A DNA stretch of 64,000 nucleotides, taken from Streptomyces sp. NRRL F-525 (GTDB lineage: Bacteria > Actinomycetota > Actinomycetes > Streptomycetales > Streptomycetaceae). The DNA lies in NCBI RefSeq assembly GCF_000716605.1, contig NZ_JNXE01000004.1, positions 186,001 to 250,000 on the forward strand. The letters run 5' to 3'. The notes beneath the pieces were generated by a model that was not told the origin of the DNA, searched no databases, and saw only the letters and a list, made by a program, of their open reading frames with translations. Shown one piece after another: positions 17,508 through 25,916 of the stretch. The first letter of the stretch is position 1. Each line of letters begins with the position of its first letter. The position numbers were made by a program, and so were the translations under genes.

Positions 17508-18200
17508 ATGCACGTCCAGATTGTTCTGTTCGACGGCTTCGACCCGCTCGATGTCGTCGCTCCCTATGAGGTCCTGTACGCCGGTGGTGCCGCGTCCGGT
17601 GGCGCGGTCACCTTGGAACTCGTCTCGGCCGAAGGGCCTCGGGACGTCGTCAGCGGTACCGGTGGCCTGATGCTGCGGGCCACCGGAACCCTCGACCCGG
17701 CCCGCTCCGGCCTCGTTCTCGTGCCGGGTGCTTCCGGGCGGGTGGGGGAGCCGGGCGAGGTGCCCGACATCGACGCCGGCGGTGAACCGGCGTGGCGGCA
17801 GGACGAGTTCATCCCCGTCCTGCTCGGCCGCACTCTGAGCACCGAACTGCCCGGTCTGCTGAAGGCCGCCATGGACAACCCGCGGATCACCATGGCCGCG
17901 GTGTGCGGCGGCTCGCTGGTGCTGGCCATGGCCGGGCTGATCGAGGGCCGCAACGCCACCACCCATCACCTGGGCCTGGACATGCTCGAAGCCACGGGTG
18001 TGAACGCCGTCCACGCCCGCGTCGTCGACGACGGCGACCTGGTGACCGGCGCCGGCGTCACCTCCGGCCTTGACCTGGGCCTCTACCTGCTGGAGCGGGA
18101 GATCGGTCCGCGGATCGCCCATGCCGTGGAGGAACTGTTCGCGCACGAACGCCGGGGCACCACCTGGCGGGCCGAGGGTCCGACGCCAGCCGCCCCGTAA
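17508..18200 (+). CDS. DJ-1/PfpI family protein
   Basis: A 230-residue soluble protein starting MHVQIVLFDGFDPLDVVAPYEVL, the classic first strand of the DJ-1/PfpI glutamine-amidotransferase-like fold. The nucleophile elbow is AAVCGGSLVLA, with the reactive Cys about residue 132, and TTHHLGLDMLEATG follows as in the AraC/isonitrile-hydratase-like branch. Members include isonitrile hydratases, chaperone-like deglycases and regulatory sensor domains. No DNA-binding domain is present, so an enzyme is more likely than a GlxA-type regulator. It is followed after 29 bp by a small hypothetical gene. Confidence 0.8.
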   Translation: MHVQIVLFDGFDPLDVVAPYEVLYAGGAASGGAVTLELVSAEGPRDVVSGTGGLMLRATGTLDPARSGLVLVPGASGRVGEPGEVPDIDAGGEPAWRQDEFIPVLLGRTLSTELPGLLKAAMDNPRITMAAVCGGSLVLAMAGLIEGRNATTHHLGLDMLEATGVNAVHARVVDDGDLVTGAGVTSGLDLGLYLLEREIGPRIAHAVEELFAHERRGTTWRAEGPTPAAP

Positions 18201-18229
18201 TCGCCGCCCACCATAAGAAAGAACCACTC

Positions 18230-18541
18230 ATGCCCATCGAAGGCGTCTGGGACCTGACCATCGCCACACCCGTCGGCCGCATCAAGCCCGTCGTCGAACT
18301 GACCCGCGAGGGCGACGAGTTCACCGGAGTCGCGCACGGCGCGGGCGAGGAGGTCCCCCTCCGCGACATCGTCGTCGACGGCGACCGCATCACCTGGAAG
18401 CAGGCGGTCACCAAGCCGTTGCGCCTGAACCTGACCTTCGCCGTCACCGTCGAGGGCGATGCCTTCACCGGCACCTCGAAAGCGGGCCCTCTCCCTGCCT
18501 CCAAGGTCACCGGCCGACGCCGGGTCACCGGGACGGACTGA
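18230..18541 (+). CDS. Small conserved hypothetical beta-rich protein
   Basis: A 103-residue soluble protein of alternating strands (GVWDLTIATPVGRIKPVVEL, FTGVAHGAGEEVPLRDIVV, RITWKQAVTKPL). No signal peptide or metal motif is visible. The pattern suggests a small beta barrel related to lipocalin-like uncharacterised proteins, but I do not recognise the family firmly. It follows the DJ-1 gene closely and may be co-transcribed. Its last 17 bp overlap the end of the convergent ADP-ribosylglycohydrolase gene. Confidence 0.65.
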   Translation: MPIEGVWDLTIATPVGRIKPVVELTREGDEFTGVAHGAGEEVPLRDIVVDGDRITWKQAVTKPLRLNLTFAVTVEGDAFTGTSKAGPLPASKVTGRRRVTGTD

Positions 18542-19451
18542 CCTGCTCGGCCCAGCCGCTCCAGCCGGGGATCGCCTCGCACGCCTCCCGCCACGCGGAC
18601 GGGATGCCGGCCGTGCCGGTGCGGGCCGCGACGACACCGCCCGCGATCGCGCAGGTCGTGTCCCGGTCGCCCCACCCGGCGACGGTCTGCCACAACGCCT
18701 CGGGCAGATCGTCCAGTTGACCCGCCGCGCACCACAGGGCGAACGGCACGGTGTCCGGTGCGGAGATGAGTGTTCCCGAGCCCAGCACCGACGCCGCGTG
18801 CCGTACCGACGTCCGCCCGGAGAAGTTCGCGGCGACCAGCAGCCCGGAGCGGACATCGCTCTCCGGCACGAGCGAGGCGACCTCCCGCAGGAACTCGGCG
18901 CGTGGCAGGGCCTGTTGATCCGCACCGGCGGCCGCCAGCGCGGCGGCGACCGCCACGGCCACCGCTCCCGCGACGGCCTCCGGGTGCGCGTGCGTGGTCA
19001 GCGCGGACAGCCGGGCCTGCTCGGCGGCGGCCACGAGGTCGTCCCGGAACCAGGCCCCCAGCGGCGCGACCCGCATCGCGGCACCGTTCCCGTAGGACCC
19101 CTGCCCGCCGAACTGCCCGGTGGTGACCGCCTGCCAGTCCTCGCCGTCGCCGATGCGGCGCAGGATGCCGTGCATGGAAGGGCCGTAGCCCCGACTCGGG
19201 TCGCGCTCGTACTCGGCGGCGAACTCCCGTGCCAACGCGTCCGGTTGGACCTCGCCATGAGTCATCAGATGGGCGAACAGGACGAACGCCATGGCCGAGT
19301 CGTCCGTCCACAACCACGGCGCGGGGCGCAGTTCCCGCGCGGCCCACAGCTCCTCGGCGTCCTCGTCGGACCGGGTGAACCAGCCGTCGCCGAAGGCGTC
19401 TCCCATCACCAGCCCGTCGAGGGAGGCGTGGGCGTGCCGCGGACTGCTCAT
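18525..19451 (-). CDS. ADP-ribosylglycohydrolase family protein
   Basis: A 308-residue enzyme with the metal-binding motifs of the DraG/ARH family: GDAFGDGWF near the N-terminus, WTDDSAM around residue 50, and GDRDTTCAIAGG near the C-terminus. These place two magnesium ions at the active site. Family members remove ADP-ribose from proteins or small molecules. The start ATG 19451 has AGGAGC upstream; an in-frame ATG 12 codons earlier would add a non-conserved stretch. It is divergent from a P-loop gene. Confidence 0.88.
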   Translation of the reverse strand: MSSPRHAHASLDGLVMGDAFGDGWFTRSDEDAEELWAARELRPAPWLWTDDSAMAFVLFAHLMTHGEVQPDALAREFAAEYERDPSRGYGPSMHGILRRIGDGEDWQAVTTGQFGGQGSYGNGAAMRVAPLGAWFRDDLVAAAEQARLSALTTHAHPEAVAGAVAVAVAAALAAAGADQQALPRAEFLREVASLVPESDVRSGLLVAANFSGRTSVRHAASVLGSGTLISAPDTVPFALWCAAGQLDDLPEALWQTVAGWGDRDTTCAIAGGVVAARTGTAGIPSAWREACEAIPGWSGWAEQVSPSR

Positions 19452-19507
19452 GGCGGGGCTCCTGTTAATGATCGGTGGGCTCGGCACATCGTAGTTAAGG
19501 TGCCTGG

Positions 19508-20029
19508 ATGGAGCGGATCTTGGTGGTCGGAGTGACAGGCGCGGGCAAGTCGACGCTCGCGCGGGCCGTGGGCGAGCGGCTAGGCGTGCCGTACCACGAG
19601 ATGGACGCCCTCTACTTCAGCGGCCCCGACTGGACCGTCAACGAAGGCCTGACCGACGACGTCCTGCGTCTCACCTCCGAACCCCGCTGGATCATCGACT
19701 CGATCGGCTCGCCCGAAGTCCGTGATCTGCTCTGGGAGAAGGCCGACACGGTGCTCTGGCTGGACTACGCGAGACGCGTGATCATGCCGCGCGTCCTGCG
19801 CCGCTCGCTCCGGCGCACGGTCACCCGCGAGAGTGTCTTCGGCGGCAACAGGGAGACCTGGGCGGGCTGGCTGAGCCGGGAACACCCGGTCTGGTGGGCC
19901 TGGTCCCAGCACACGAGCCGGCGCAGCGAGATCGAACGCCGGATCAGCGATCCCCGCTTCGCCCCGCTCACCGCACACCGGTTCGCCCGCCCCGACGACA
20001 CGACGGCCTGGCTGGCGAACCTGGGATGA
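19508..20029 (+). CDS. P-loop NTPase, adenylate kinase/topology-modulation-like
   Basis: A 173-residue soluble protein starting MERILVVGVTGAGKSTLARAVGERLG, a textbook Walker A (GVTGAGKST, residues 8-16) in an adenylate-kinase-like fold. The pattern of DALYFSGPDW and a VLWLDYARR strand matches the FlaR/topology modulation protein group of small nucleotide kinase-like proteins, whose substrates are not known. Arg-rich lid residues (RRSLRRTVTRE) are present. It ends 8 bp before the convergent glycosyltransferase stop. Confidence 0.8.
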   Translation: MERILVVGVTGAGKSTLARAVGERLGVPYHEMDALYFSGPDWTVNEGLTDDVLRLTSEPRWIIDSIGSPEVRDLLWEKADTVLWLDYARRVIMPRVLRRSLRRTVTRESVFGGNRETWAGWLSREHPVWWAWSQHTSRRSEIERRISDPRFAPLTAHRFARPDDTTAWLANLG

Positions 20030-20037
20030 CGTGCTGC

Positions 20038-21123
20038 CTACGCGAGTTGGCCGAGGGAGCGGTAGAAGCCTAGGTGGCTACGGGCCGCCGCGTCCCAGGT
20101 GTGGCGGGCGGCGAGGGCACGCCCGGCGGCGGTGCGGCCCGGGTCCCCGGTGGCCAGGACGCGGCCGAGTTCGGCGGCCAACTCCTGTGGCGTGGCGGCG
20201 AATTGAGCGGCGCCGCCGAACACCTCACGCAGTACGGGCAGATCCCGCACGACCAACGGAACTCCCGCCGCCAGCGCCTCCATGGCCGCGAGACCGAAGC
20301 CTTCCTTGAGGGACGGGAACGCGAACGCGTCCGCCGCCGCGACCAGCGACGGCAACTCGTCCTCGCCCACCTGCCCCAACACCACCGGTTCTACGGCGAG
20401 TTCGGCGGCCCGCGCCTCCCAGGCCGACCGGTAGTCGCGGTAGTCGAAGAGCGTCTCGCCGCCCGCGATGACCAGGCGGACGTCGGGACGGGCGGCGCGC
20501 AGGAGGGCGTAGGCCTCCAGGAGGTCCAGTGAGCCCTTGCGGGGTTCGATGCCGCCGACGGTGAGGACGTACGGGCCGAGACGGGAGCGCCAACTCGCTT
20601 GCGCGGCCGGGTCGGTGGCGGCGAAACGGTCGTAGGCCACGCCGTTGGGGATGACCTGCGCATTGATGCCCCAGCCGGCCGCCAACTCCCCGGCGACGGC
20701 TGCCGATACGCAGACGTGCGCGTACGGGTCGACGATCGCGCGCTCGTGGCAGGCGGCCAGTTCGGGGGTGGTGAAGTGGTCGAGGTGGTGGACCGTGCGG
20801 ACGCAGCGGCCGGCCGCGTTGGCGCTGATGCAGTCCTGGGCGTGGACGACGTCGTAGGGCGTGGGGTCGAAGGCGGTGCGGAGGGTGGCGATGGAGCGGA
20901 GGATGCGTTCGCCGACCGTCTCCGTGGGCGGGCCGTCGGGGAACGGGACGATCTGGACGCGGACCGCCGGGTGCACCGGGCGGAAGAAGCCCGCGTCGCC
21001 GCCCCGGCCCAGGGTCCACACCGTGACGTCCTCGCCCAGTGCCGCGAGGGCCTCCGCGAGGGCGAGGGTGTGCACGACCCCGCCGCGCGGCTTGGTGGAG
21101 TAGCTGAGCAGGGCGATCTTCAC
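20038..21123 (-). CDS. Glycosyltransferase of the MSMEG_0565 type (Nit1C-associated)
   Basis: A 361-residue GT-B, family 4-like glycosyltransferase. The N-terminus KIALLSYSTKPRGGVVHTLALAEAL is the acceptor-side Rossmann domain. The nucleotide-sugar side has YVLTVGGIEPRKGSLDLLEAY and the donor-binding FPSLKEGFGLAAMEALAAGVP with the EGFG.xxxxE retaining-GT motif. It is the last gene of the Nit1C-type operon. GTG 21123 overlaps the stop of nitrilase A (GTGA). Homologues next to Nit1C genes in actinobacteria are classed as MSMEG_0565-family glycosyltransferases; donor and acceptor are unknown. Confidence 0.88.
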   Translation of the reverse strand: MKIALLSYSTKPRGGVVHTLALAEALAALGEDVTVWTLGRGGDAGFFRPVHPAVRVQIVPFPDGPPTETVGERILRSIATLRTAFDPTPYDVVHAQDCISANAAGRCVRTVHHLDHFTTPELAACHERAIVDPYAHVCVSAAVAGELAAGWGINAQVIPNGVAYDRFAATDPAAQASWRSRLGPYVLTVGGIEPRKGSLDLLEAYALLRAARPDVRLVIAGGETLFDYRDYRSAWEARAAELAVEPVVLGQVGEDELPSLVAAADAFAFPSLKEGFGLAAMEALAAGVPLVVRDLPVLREVFGGAAQFAATPQELAAELGRVLATGDPGRTAAGRALAARHTWDAAARSHLGFYRSLGQLA

Positions 21124-21956
21124 GTACGGGACTCCCGGTAGGCGTCGGGGCGGCGCTCGTCGAGGTGGCGCAGGACGCGGCGGGCGCGGTCGGTCTCGGC
21201 GGCGACGTCGATCTCGGCGACCGCGAGACCGGCCTTGGACCAGGTGCGGGCGAGGATGTCGCCGCCCGGGCCGACCACCTTGGCCTGGCCGAGGAAGCGC
21301 ATGCCGCCCATCGCGCCGGTCTGGTTGGAGGAGGCCAGGACGACCTGGTTCTCGGCGGCGCGGGACTGGTCGTAGAGGTCGAAGAGGCGGGCCTGGCGGT
21401 CCTGGGCCATGCGCGGGGCGCGGTTGGTGATGCTGGTGGGCCACGCGGAGAGGCAGGCGAGGATCTCGGCGCCGTCCAGGGCCAGCGAACGGGCCGACTC
21501 GGGGAAGGTCTTGTCGTAGTCGATCAGCATGCCCAGGCGGCCGACCGGGGTGTCGAAGGCGTCGAAGCGGTCCCCCGCCGTGTACGCGGCGACCTCGCCC
21601 GCCGGGAGGTGGACCTTGCGGTGCCGGCCGAGGACGCCGTCGCCGCTGACGCAGACGGCGGCGTTGTAGCGCTCGGTCCCGCCGTCCTCGCAGTAGCCGA
21701 CGCACACCACCATCTCGGCGGCCAGACGGGCGACTTGGAGGATCAGCGGGTCGTCCGGTTTGAGGGCCGGGGGGAGCGTCTGGGGGTCGGGGTGGCGCAG
21801 GTCGGCGAGGTAGCCGCCGAGGGTGGCGTCCGGCAGGACCAGCAGGTCGGCGCCGTTGCCGCGGGCGTCGTCGATGAGTTTGGCGACGCGGGCCAGGTCG
21901 AACTCCAGGTCGCGGCCGAAGTGGGCGGCCGCGGCCGCGATCCGGATGGTGCTCAT
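21120..21956 (-). CDS. Nitrilase-superfamily paralogue A lacking catalytic Glu and Cys
   Basis: A 278-residue carbon-nitrogen hydrolase-fold protein, closely similar to the neighbouring nitrilase B along its whole length (same start MSTxRxAAxAA.FGRDLE, same DTPVGRLGM). The Lys is present (HRKVH, K114), but the catalytic Glu is Asp43 (LVLPDATLGG) and the catalytic Cys is Asp146 (GMLIDYDKTFPE), read directly from GAC codons. The frame is intact and start/stop coupled (ATGA) to nitrilase B, so it is not a decayed gene. It cannot use the normal thioester mechanism; it may be a structural partner in a mixed oligomer, a binding protein, or an enzyme of changed chemistry. Confidence 0.85.
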   Translation of the reverse strand: MSTIRIAAAAAHFGRDLEFDLARVAKLIDDARGNGADLLVLPDATLGGYLADLRHPDPQTLPPALKPDDPLILQVARLAAEMVVCVGYCEDGGTERYNAAVCVSGDGVLGRHRKVHLPAGEVAAYTAGDRFDAFDTPVGRLGMLIDYDKTFPESARSLALDGAEILACLSAWPTSITNRAPRMAQDRQARLFDLYDQSRAAENQVVLASSNQTGAMGGMRFLGQAKVVGPGGDILARTWSKAGLAVAEIDVAAETDRARRVLRHLDERRPDAYRESRT

Positions 21957-22804
21957 GCGGTGACTGCTCCCGGGGCTGGTCCGTAGGTCTCGGGCCGCCG
22001 GTCGCGCAGGTGTCCCATCGACCGGCGGGCGGTCTCCAGGGCCTGCACGACGTCGAGTTCGGCGACGGCGATGCCGGCGGTCACGCCCGTGTCGGCGAGG
22101 ATCTCGCCGCCCGGGTCGACGACCTTGGCACTGCCCACGAAGCGTAGCGACCCGAACGTGCCCGACTGGTTCGCGGACAGCCACACGATCTGGTTCTCCA
22201 GCGCGCGAGCCCGGTCGAACAGGTCGAAACGCCGCTTCCAGCGGTCCTGTTCGAGATCGGCGCTCGCCTTCGTGCGCGCACCCGGCCAGGCCGACACGCA
22301 CACCCCGATCTCGGCGCCGTCCAGGGCCAACGCCCGCGCCGACTCCGGGAACGCCTTGTCGTAGCAGATCATCATCCCGAGCCGACCGACCGGTGTGTCG
22401 AAGGCGTGGAAGCGGTCCCCGGAGGCGTAGCTCGCGTCCTCGCTGAGCGGCTGGTGGACCTTGCGGTGGTTGCCGAGGACGCCGTCGCCGGTGACGCAGA
22501 CGACGCTGTTGTAGCGGGCGTCCCCGGCCGCCTCGCAATATCCCGCTACGACCGTCAACTCCCCGGCCAGAGCGGCCAGTCGGCGGATCTCCGGGCCGTC
22601 GAGGGCGAGTGCGGGCGGGCCCTCGTCGAGTTCGGCGTCGCCGTCCAGGCTGAGCAGATAGCCGCCCAGGCATGCCTCCGGCAGCGCGAGGAGCCGTACC
22701 CCCTGCTCACCGGCCTCCTTGATCAGCCGCTCCGCGATCGCGAAGTCCTCTTCCAGGTCGCGGCCGAACTCGGCGGCCACGGCCGCCATCCGCAGCGTGC
22801 TCAT
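21953..22804 (-). CDS. Nitrilase B (Nit1C-type nitrilase) with intact catalytic triad
   Basis: A 283-residue nitrilase-superfamily enzyme with all three catalytic residues: Glu43 (LALPEACLGG), Lys115 (NHRKVH) and Cys147 (GMMICYDKAFPE). It belongs to the nitrilase of the Nit1C cluster, whose cyanobacterial relative Nit6803 hydrolyses aliphatic dinitriles. It is soluble and probably oligomeric. ATG overlaps the stop of the upstream fusion gene (ATGA), and its stop overlaps the start of nitrilase A. The physiological substrate in these clusters is not settled; links to cyanide assimilation have been reported for Nit1C in other bacteria. Confidence 0.9.
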   Translation of the reverse strand: MSTLRMAAVAAEFGRDLEEDFAIAERLIKEAGEQGVRLLALPEACLGGYLLSLDGDAELDEGPPALALDGPEIRRLAALAGELTVVAGYCEAAGDARYNSVVCVTGDGVLGNHRKVHQPLSEDASYASGDRFHAFDTPVGRLGMMICYDKAFPESARALALDGAEIGVCVSAWPGARTKASADLEQDRWKRRFDLFDRARALENQIVWLSANQSGTFGSLRFVGSAKVVDPGGEILADTGVTAGIAVAELDVVQALETARRSMGHLRDRRPETYGPAPGAVTA

Positions 22805-24237
22805 GCCGTCCCCATTCCGGTCACCGTAGAGGCGACCGCCTCGGTGATCTCTCCGTCGGGCCAGCGCAGCCCGACCCCTTGCCCAGCGGTCAACTCCCCG
22901 CATACGGCGCCCGTTGCGGGCCCGGCGGGCAGCGCAGGCGCGTACGGCTCGTCGGCGGTGAGCATCGCGAAGCCCGGGAAACAGGTCAGCCAGTCGCCCA
23001 TCGAGGCGTTCGCAGGGCGTGGCACTTCGGCCATGTCGAGCACCGCACCGCAGCCGCTCGCCTCGGCCAGCATCCCCAGTGTCCCGGCGATCCCGGCCAT
23101 CGACACGTCCTTCGCGGCGGCCGGTCGCGCGGCGGCCACCGCCCTTGTCATCGTGCGGAGTTCGGCCGTACGGCGATGGGTCGTCGAGTCCCACTGGCGG
23201 CCCCGGTAGCCCGCGCGCCAGTCGCCGCCGAGGTCGGCCGTGACCCGTACGGCGTGTCCGGGGCGACCTCCGCCGCCGGGCACGGGCCGGTCGGTGCGGC
23301 CGAGCGCGGTCACCGACAGGGCGGCGGGGACGCCGAGTTGGGTGTGACCGCCGAGCACCGGGACGCCGTACGCCTGCGCCGCCCGGGTCAGTCCGGCGAG
23401 GACCAGTGCGGCGTGCGCGGCATCGCGTGCGCCCACCGCGTCCAGCAGCCCGACCGGTGAAGCACCCATCGCCGCAAGGTCGTTGACGTTCACGAGGACC
23501 GCGCACCAGCCCGCCCACTCCGGGTCCCGTTCGACCATCGACGGCACGATCGCGTCGCAGGCGGCGATCACATCGGTGCCGGGGACGGGCGCGCCGTCGT
23601 CACCGACGAAGCCGGGGAGTGCGGGGAGTTCCGCGAGCAGCGGGCCCAACGCGGCTTTCGTGGCCGCGACTTGGGCCGCGATCCGTGTGATGGGCCAGCG
23701 CATCAGGACGTGTGGCGTACCGGCGACTTCCGTGGTCCGCACCGACTGCCAGCCGAGGCGGCGGAAGAGCACCTCGTTGCGGGCCTGCACGGTCGCGTCG
23801 AACCGCAGGACGCCCTCCGCCTCGGCGCGTGCGCAGGCTGCCCGGACCAGTGCCGCGCCGATTCCGTGCGGGCCGCGCGCCTGCGGGGCGACGACCAGCC
23901 GACCGCCCTGCCACCAGCCGAGGTCCGCGCCGCCGTCGACCGGGCCCAGCCGCACCCCGCCGATGACAGTGCCGTCCGGGGCCCGGGCGACCAACACGAC
24001 GGTACGGGTGTCGGCGTCACGGTCGTCGAGGTCGTCGCCGGTGAAGAGCCCCTGTTCGTGGACGAAGATTTCCGTGCGCAGGCGTCGGTAGGCGGCCAAC
24101 TCCGCTTGGTCGGCGGCCTGTTCTATGTGGAACGCGGGGCGGCGGGCGAGCGTGCTCCGGTCGCCGAGCAGCGCCAGGATGTCGACCGGTCCGTCCGTCG
24201 CGAGGGGTGCCGCGGAACCGTCGAGGTACACGGCCAT
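22801..24237 (-). CDS. GNAT acetyltransferase / AIR-synthase-like fusion (MSMEG_0567/Sll0786 type)
   Basis: A 478-residue two-domain protein. Residues about 35-175 are a GNAT acyltransferase domain (FHIEQAADQAELAAYRRLR..., acetyl-CoA loop QARGPHGIGAALV). Residues about 185-475 resemble PurM/AIR synthase and selenophosphate synthetase ATP-binding proteins (GDDGAPVPGTDVIAACDAIVPSM, VLVNVNDLAAMGASP, LGGHTQLGVP, KDVSMAGIAGTLGM). In some bacteria these are separate genes of the Nit1C cluster; here they are fused as in Mycobacterium smegmatis. The start ATG shares a base with the radical SAM stop (TGATG). The substrate is unknown. Confidence 0.88.
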   Translation of the reverse strand: MAVYLDGSAAPLATDGPVDILALLGDRSTLARRPAFHIEQAADQAELAAYRRLRTEIFVHEQGLFTGDDLDDRDADTRTVVLVARAPDGTVIGGVRLGPVDGGADLGWWQGGRLVVAPQARGPHGIGAALVRAACARAEAEGVLRFDATVQARNEVLFRRLGWQSVRTTEVAGTPHVLMRWPITRIAAQVAATKAALGPLLAELPALPGFVGDDGAPVPGTDVIAACDAIVPSMVERDPEWAGWCAVLVNVNDLAAMGASPVGLLDAVGARDAAHAALVLAGLTRAAQAYGVPVLGGHTQLGVPAALSVTALGRTDRPVPGGGGRPGHAVRVTADLGGDWRAGYRGRQWDSTTHRRTAELRTMTRAVAAARPAAAKDVSMAGIAGTLGMLAEASGCGAVLDMAEVPRPANASMGDWLTCFPGFAMLTADEPYAPALPAGPATGAVCGELTAGQGVGLRWPDGEITEAVASTVTGMGTA

Positions 24238-25343
24238 CACCCGCCCGCCGACTGCAGCACACTGCACGCACCGCACGCCGCGCAGCCCGCCTTCTGGTCG
24301 GCGCCGGTCATCCCGGCGGCGCGCAGTTTGGCCGCGACGCCCTCGGTGACGTACGTCAGGAGGTCGGCGCTCGGTGCCGGGATGCCGTCGCGGGCGGCTA
24401 GTGTGCCGGCCATCGGGCGGAACGGGACGACGAACGGGTACACGCCCCGGTCGATCAACTTGCCTGCACCTGCGATGAGTTCGTCCGGGTCCTCGCCGAG
24501 TCCCACGAGCAGATAGGTGGAGACGCGGTTGCGTCCGAAGACCCGCACCGCCTCGTCCCACGCGGCCTCGTACTCGGCCATCGGGACCGTCGACTTGCCC
24601 GGCATCCAGCGCCGCCGCACCTCGTCGTCGAGGGACTCGACATGGATGCCGATCGTGGTGGCGCCGGCGTCGTGCAGTGCGCGGATCCAGACGAGGTCGC
24701 CGGGCGGTTCGCACTGCACCTGGATGGGGAGGTCGGGCACCGCTTCGAGGACGGCGCGCACGGAGCGGACGAGATTGCGCGCGCCCCGGTCGGGACCGGT
24801 CGTCGTGCCCGTGGTCATCACCATCTGCTTGATGCCGTCCAACCGCACGGCCGCTTCGGCGACTTCGGCGAGCTGCGTGGGTGTCTTGGCGGCGACCGTC
24901 GCGCCCGAGCGCAGGGACTCCTCGATGGTGCAGAAGCGGCAGCGGTCTGACTCGGCGTAGCGGATGCAGGTCTGGACGACGGTGGTGGCGAGGACGTCGG
25001 CGCCGTGTAGGCGGGCGATGTGCTCGTAGGGGGTGCCGTCGGCGGTGGTGAGGTCGTAGAACTTCGGGCGGTTCACGGCGGTCAACGCCAGCCCGGTGTC
25101 CGTGAGTTGTCCGTTCTCGTCGCCGAGCCAGACCTTGCCGTCGCGTACGCGGTAGGGGCTCGCCGGGTTGGTGGGCAGTGCGGCGTTGGCACCGTCGACG
25201 AGGACGTGGCCGTCGCCGCTCGGACCCGCGCCGTCGGGCCGCCGTACGGGGGCGTCCAACGCGACGCCGTGCAGGGCGAGTTCGGCGCGGGTCAGGATGC
25301 GCACATCCACCGCCGTACTCGTCGATCCGGTGCCAACGCTCAC
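24237..25343 (-). CDS. Radical SAM protein of the MSMEG_0568 type (Nit1C)
   Basis: A 368-residue radical SAM enzyme. The cluster-binding cysteines are C126, C135 and C138, spaced C-x8-C-x2-C rather than the usual C-x3-C-x2-C, as seen in biotin-synthase-like outliers of this cluster. The barrel follows with MVMTTGTTTGPDRG and GIHVESLDDEV segments. Near the C-terminus CAACGAC supplies three more cysteines that could hold a second cluster. GTG 25343 is the start with GGGGG upstream, 10 bp after the MSMEG_0572-like gene. This is a core Nit1C gene; its reaction is not established. Confidence 0.88.
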   Translation of the reverse strand: MSVGTGSTSTAVDVRILTRAELALHGVALDAPVRRPDGAGPSGDGHVLVDGANAALPTNPASPYRVRDGKVWLGDENGQLTDTGLALTAVNRPKFYDLTTADGTPYEHIARLHGADVLATTVVQTCIRYAESDRCRFCTIEESLRSGATVAAKTPTQLAEVAEAAVRLDGIKQMVMTTGTTTGPDRGARNLVRSVRAVLEAVPDLPIQVQCEPPGDLVWIRALHDAGATTIGIHVESLDDEVRRRWMPGKSTVPMAEYEAAWDEAVRVFGRNRVSTYLLVGLGEDPDELIAGAGKLIDRGVYPFVVPFRPMAGTLAARDGIPAPSADLLTYVTEGVAAKLRAAGMTGADQKAGCAACGACSVLQSAGG

Positions 25344-25353
25344 AGTGGCCCCC

Positions 25354-25875
25354 TTACAGCTGGTAGGTGGAGTTGATGATGGCGCCCTTGCGCGCGTAGT
25401 GGATCAGCGCGTCCTGGACGTCCAGCGGGTGCGTCGGGATGACGCCCTCGATGAGGTCCTCCTCGCGGGCGCCGTGCAGGGAGAGGCCGAAGCGGCAGCA
25501 GAACACCTTGCCGCCCTCGGCGATGAACGTCTTGAGCTGGTTGTTGATGTTGTGCTCGCCGGGGAAGGCCGAGTTGCCGGTGGTCGGGAAGCCGCGTGTG
25601 GCAAGGCAGTTGAGGGAGCCGGGGCCGTAGAAGTAGATGGCCGTCTCGAAGCCCTTGCGCAGGGCGCGGGTCGCCTGGAGGACGGCGACGAAGGAGACCG
25701 ACGACTCGTGGGCGATGCCGTGGACGAGCGTGAAGTACGTCTCGCCGTCCTCGGCCTTGTAGTCGGGGAACACCTTCGTCGCGCCGTAGATGCTGGTGCC
25801 GTCCGGGAGGGACGGGTGGGGGATCTCGTTGAGGGACTGCTGCTCGATCTCGCTGAGTTCGACGGTTTCGGACAT
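25354..25875 (-). CDS. MSMEG_0572/Sll0783-type nitrogen-starvation-linked protein (Nit1C)
   Basis: A 173-residue soluble protein with no signal peptide. The middle (YFTLVHGIAHESSVSFVAVLQATRALRKGFETAIYFYGPGSLNCLATRGFP) and FCCRFGLSLHG give a DsrE/peroxiredoxin-like alpha/beta impression with conserved cysteines. The family is the MSMEG_0572/Sll0783 group, whose cyanobacterial member was linked to nitrogen starvation. ATG 25875 has AAGGAGACAGCC upstream, a strong ribosome site. It sits between an amidohydrolase gene and the radical SAM gene. The molecular function is unknown. Confidence 0.85.
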   Translation of the reverse strand: MSETVELSEIEQQSLNEIPHPSLPDGTSIYGATKVFPDYKAEDGETYFTLVHGIAHESSVSFVAVLQATRALRKGFETAIYFYGPGSLNCLATRGFPTTGNSAFPGEHNINNQLKTFIAEGGKVFCCRFGLSLHGAREEDLIEGVIPTHPLDVQDALIHYARKGAIINSTYQL

Positions 25876-25916
25876 GGCTGTCTCCTTGTGCGTACCGGAC
25901 TTGAGAGGGGAGTCGG

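Noticed and set aside
21120..21956. Nitrilase A as a decaying pseudogene
   Set aside because: Frame, length, start/stop coupling and the rest of the fold are intact. Only the two catalytic residues differ, each by a whole-codon change, so a selected function is more likely.
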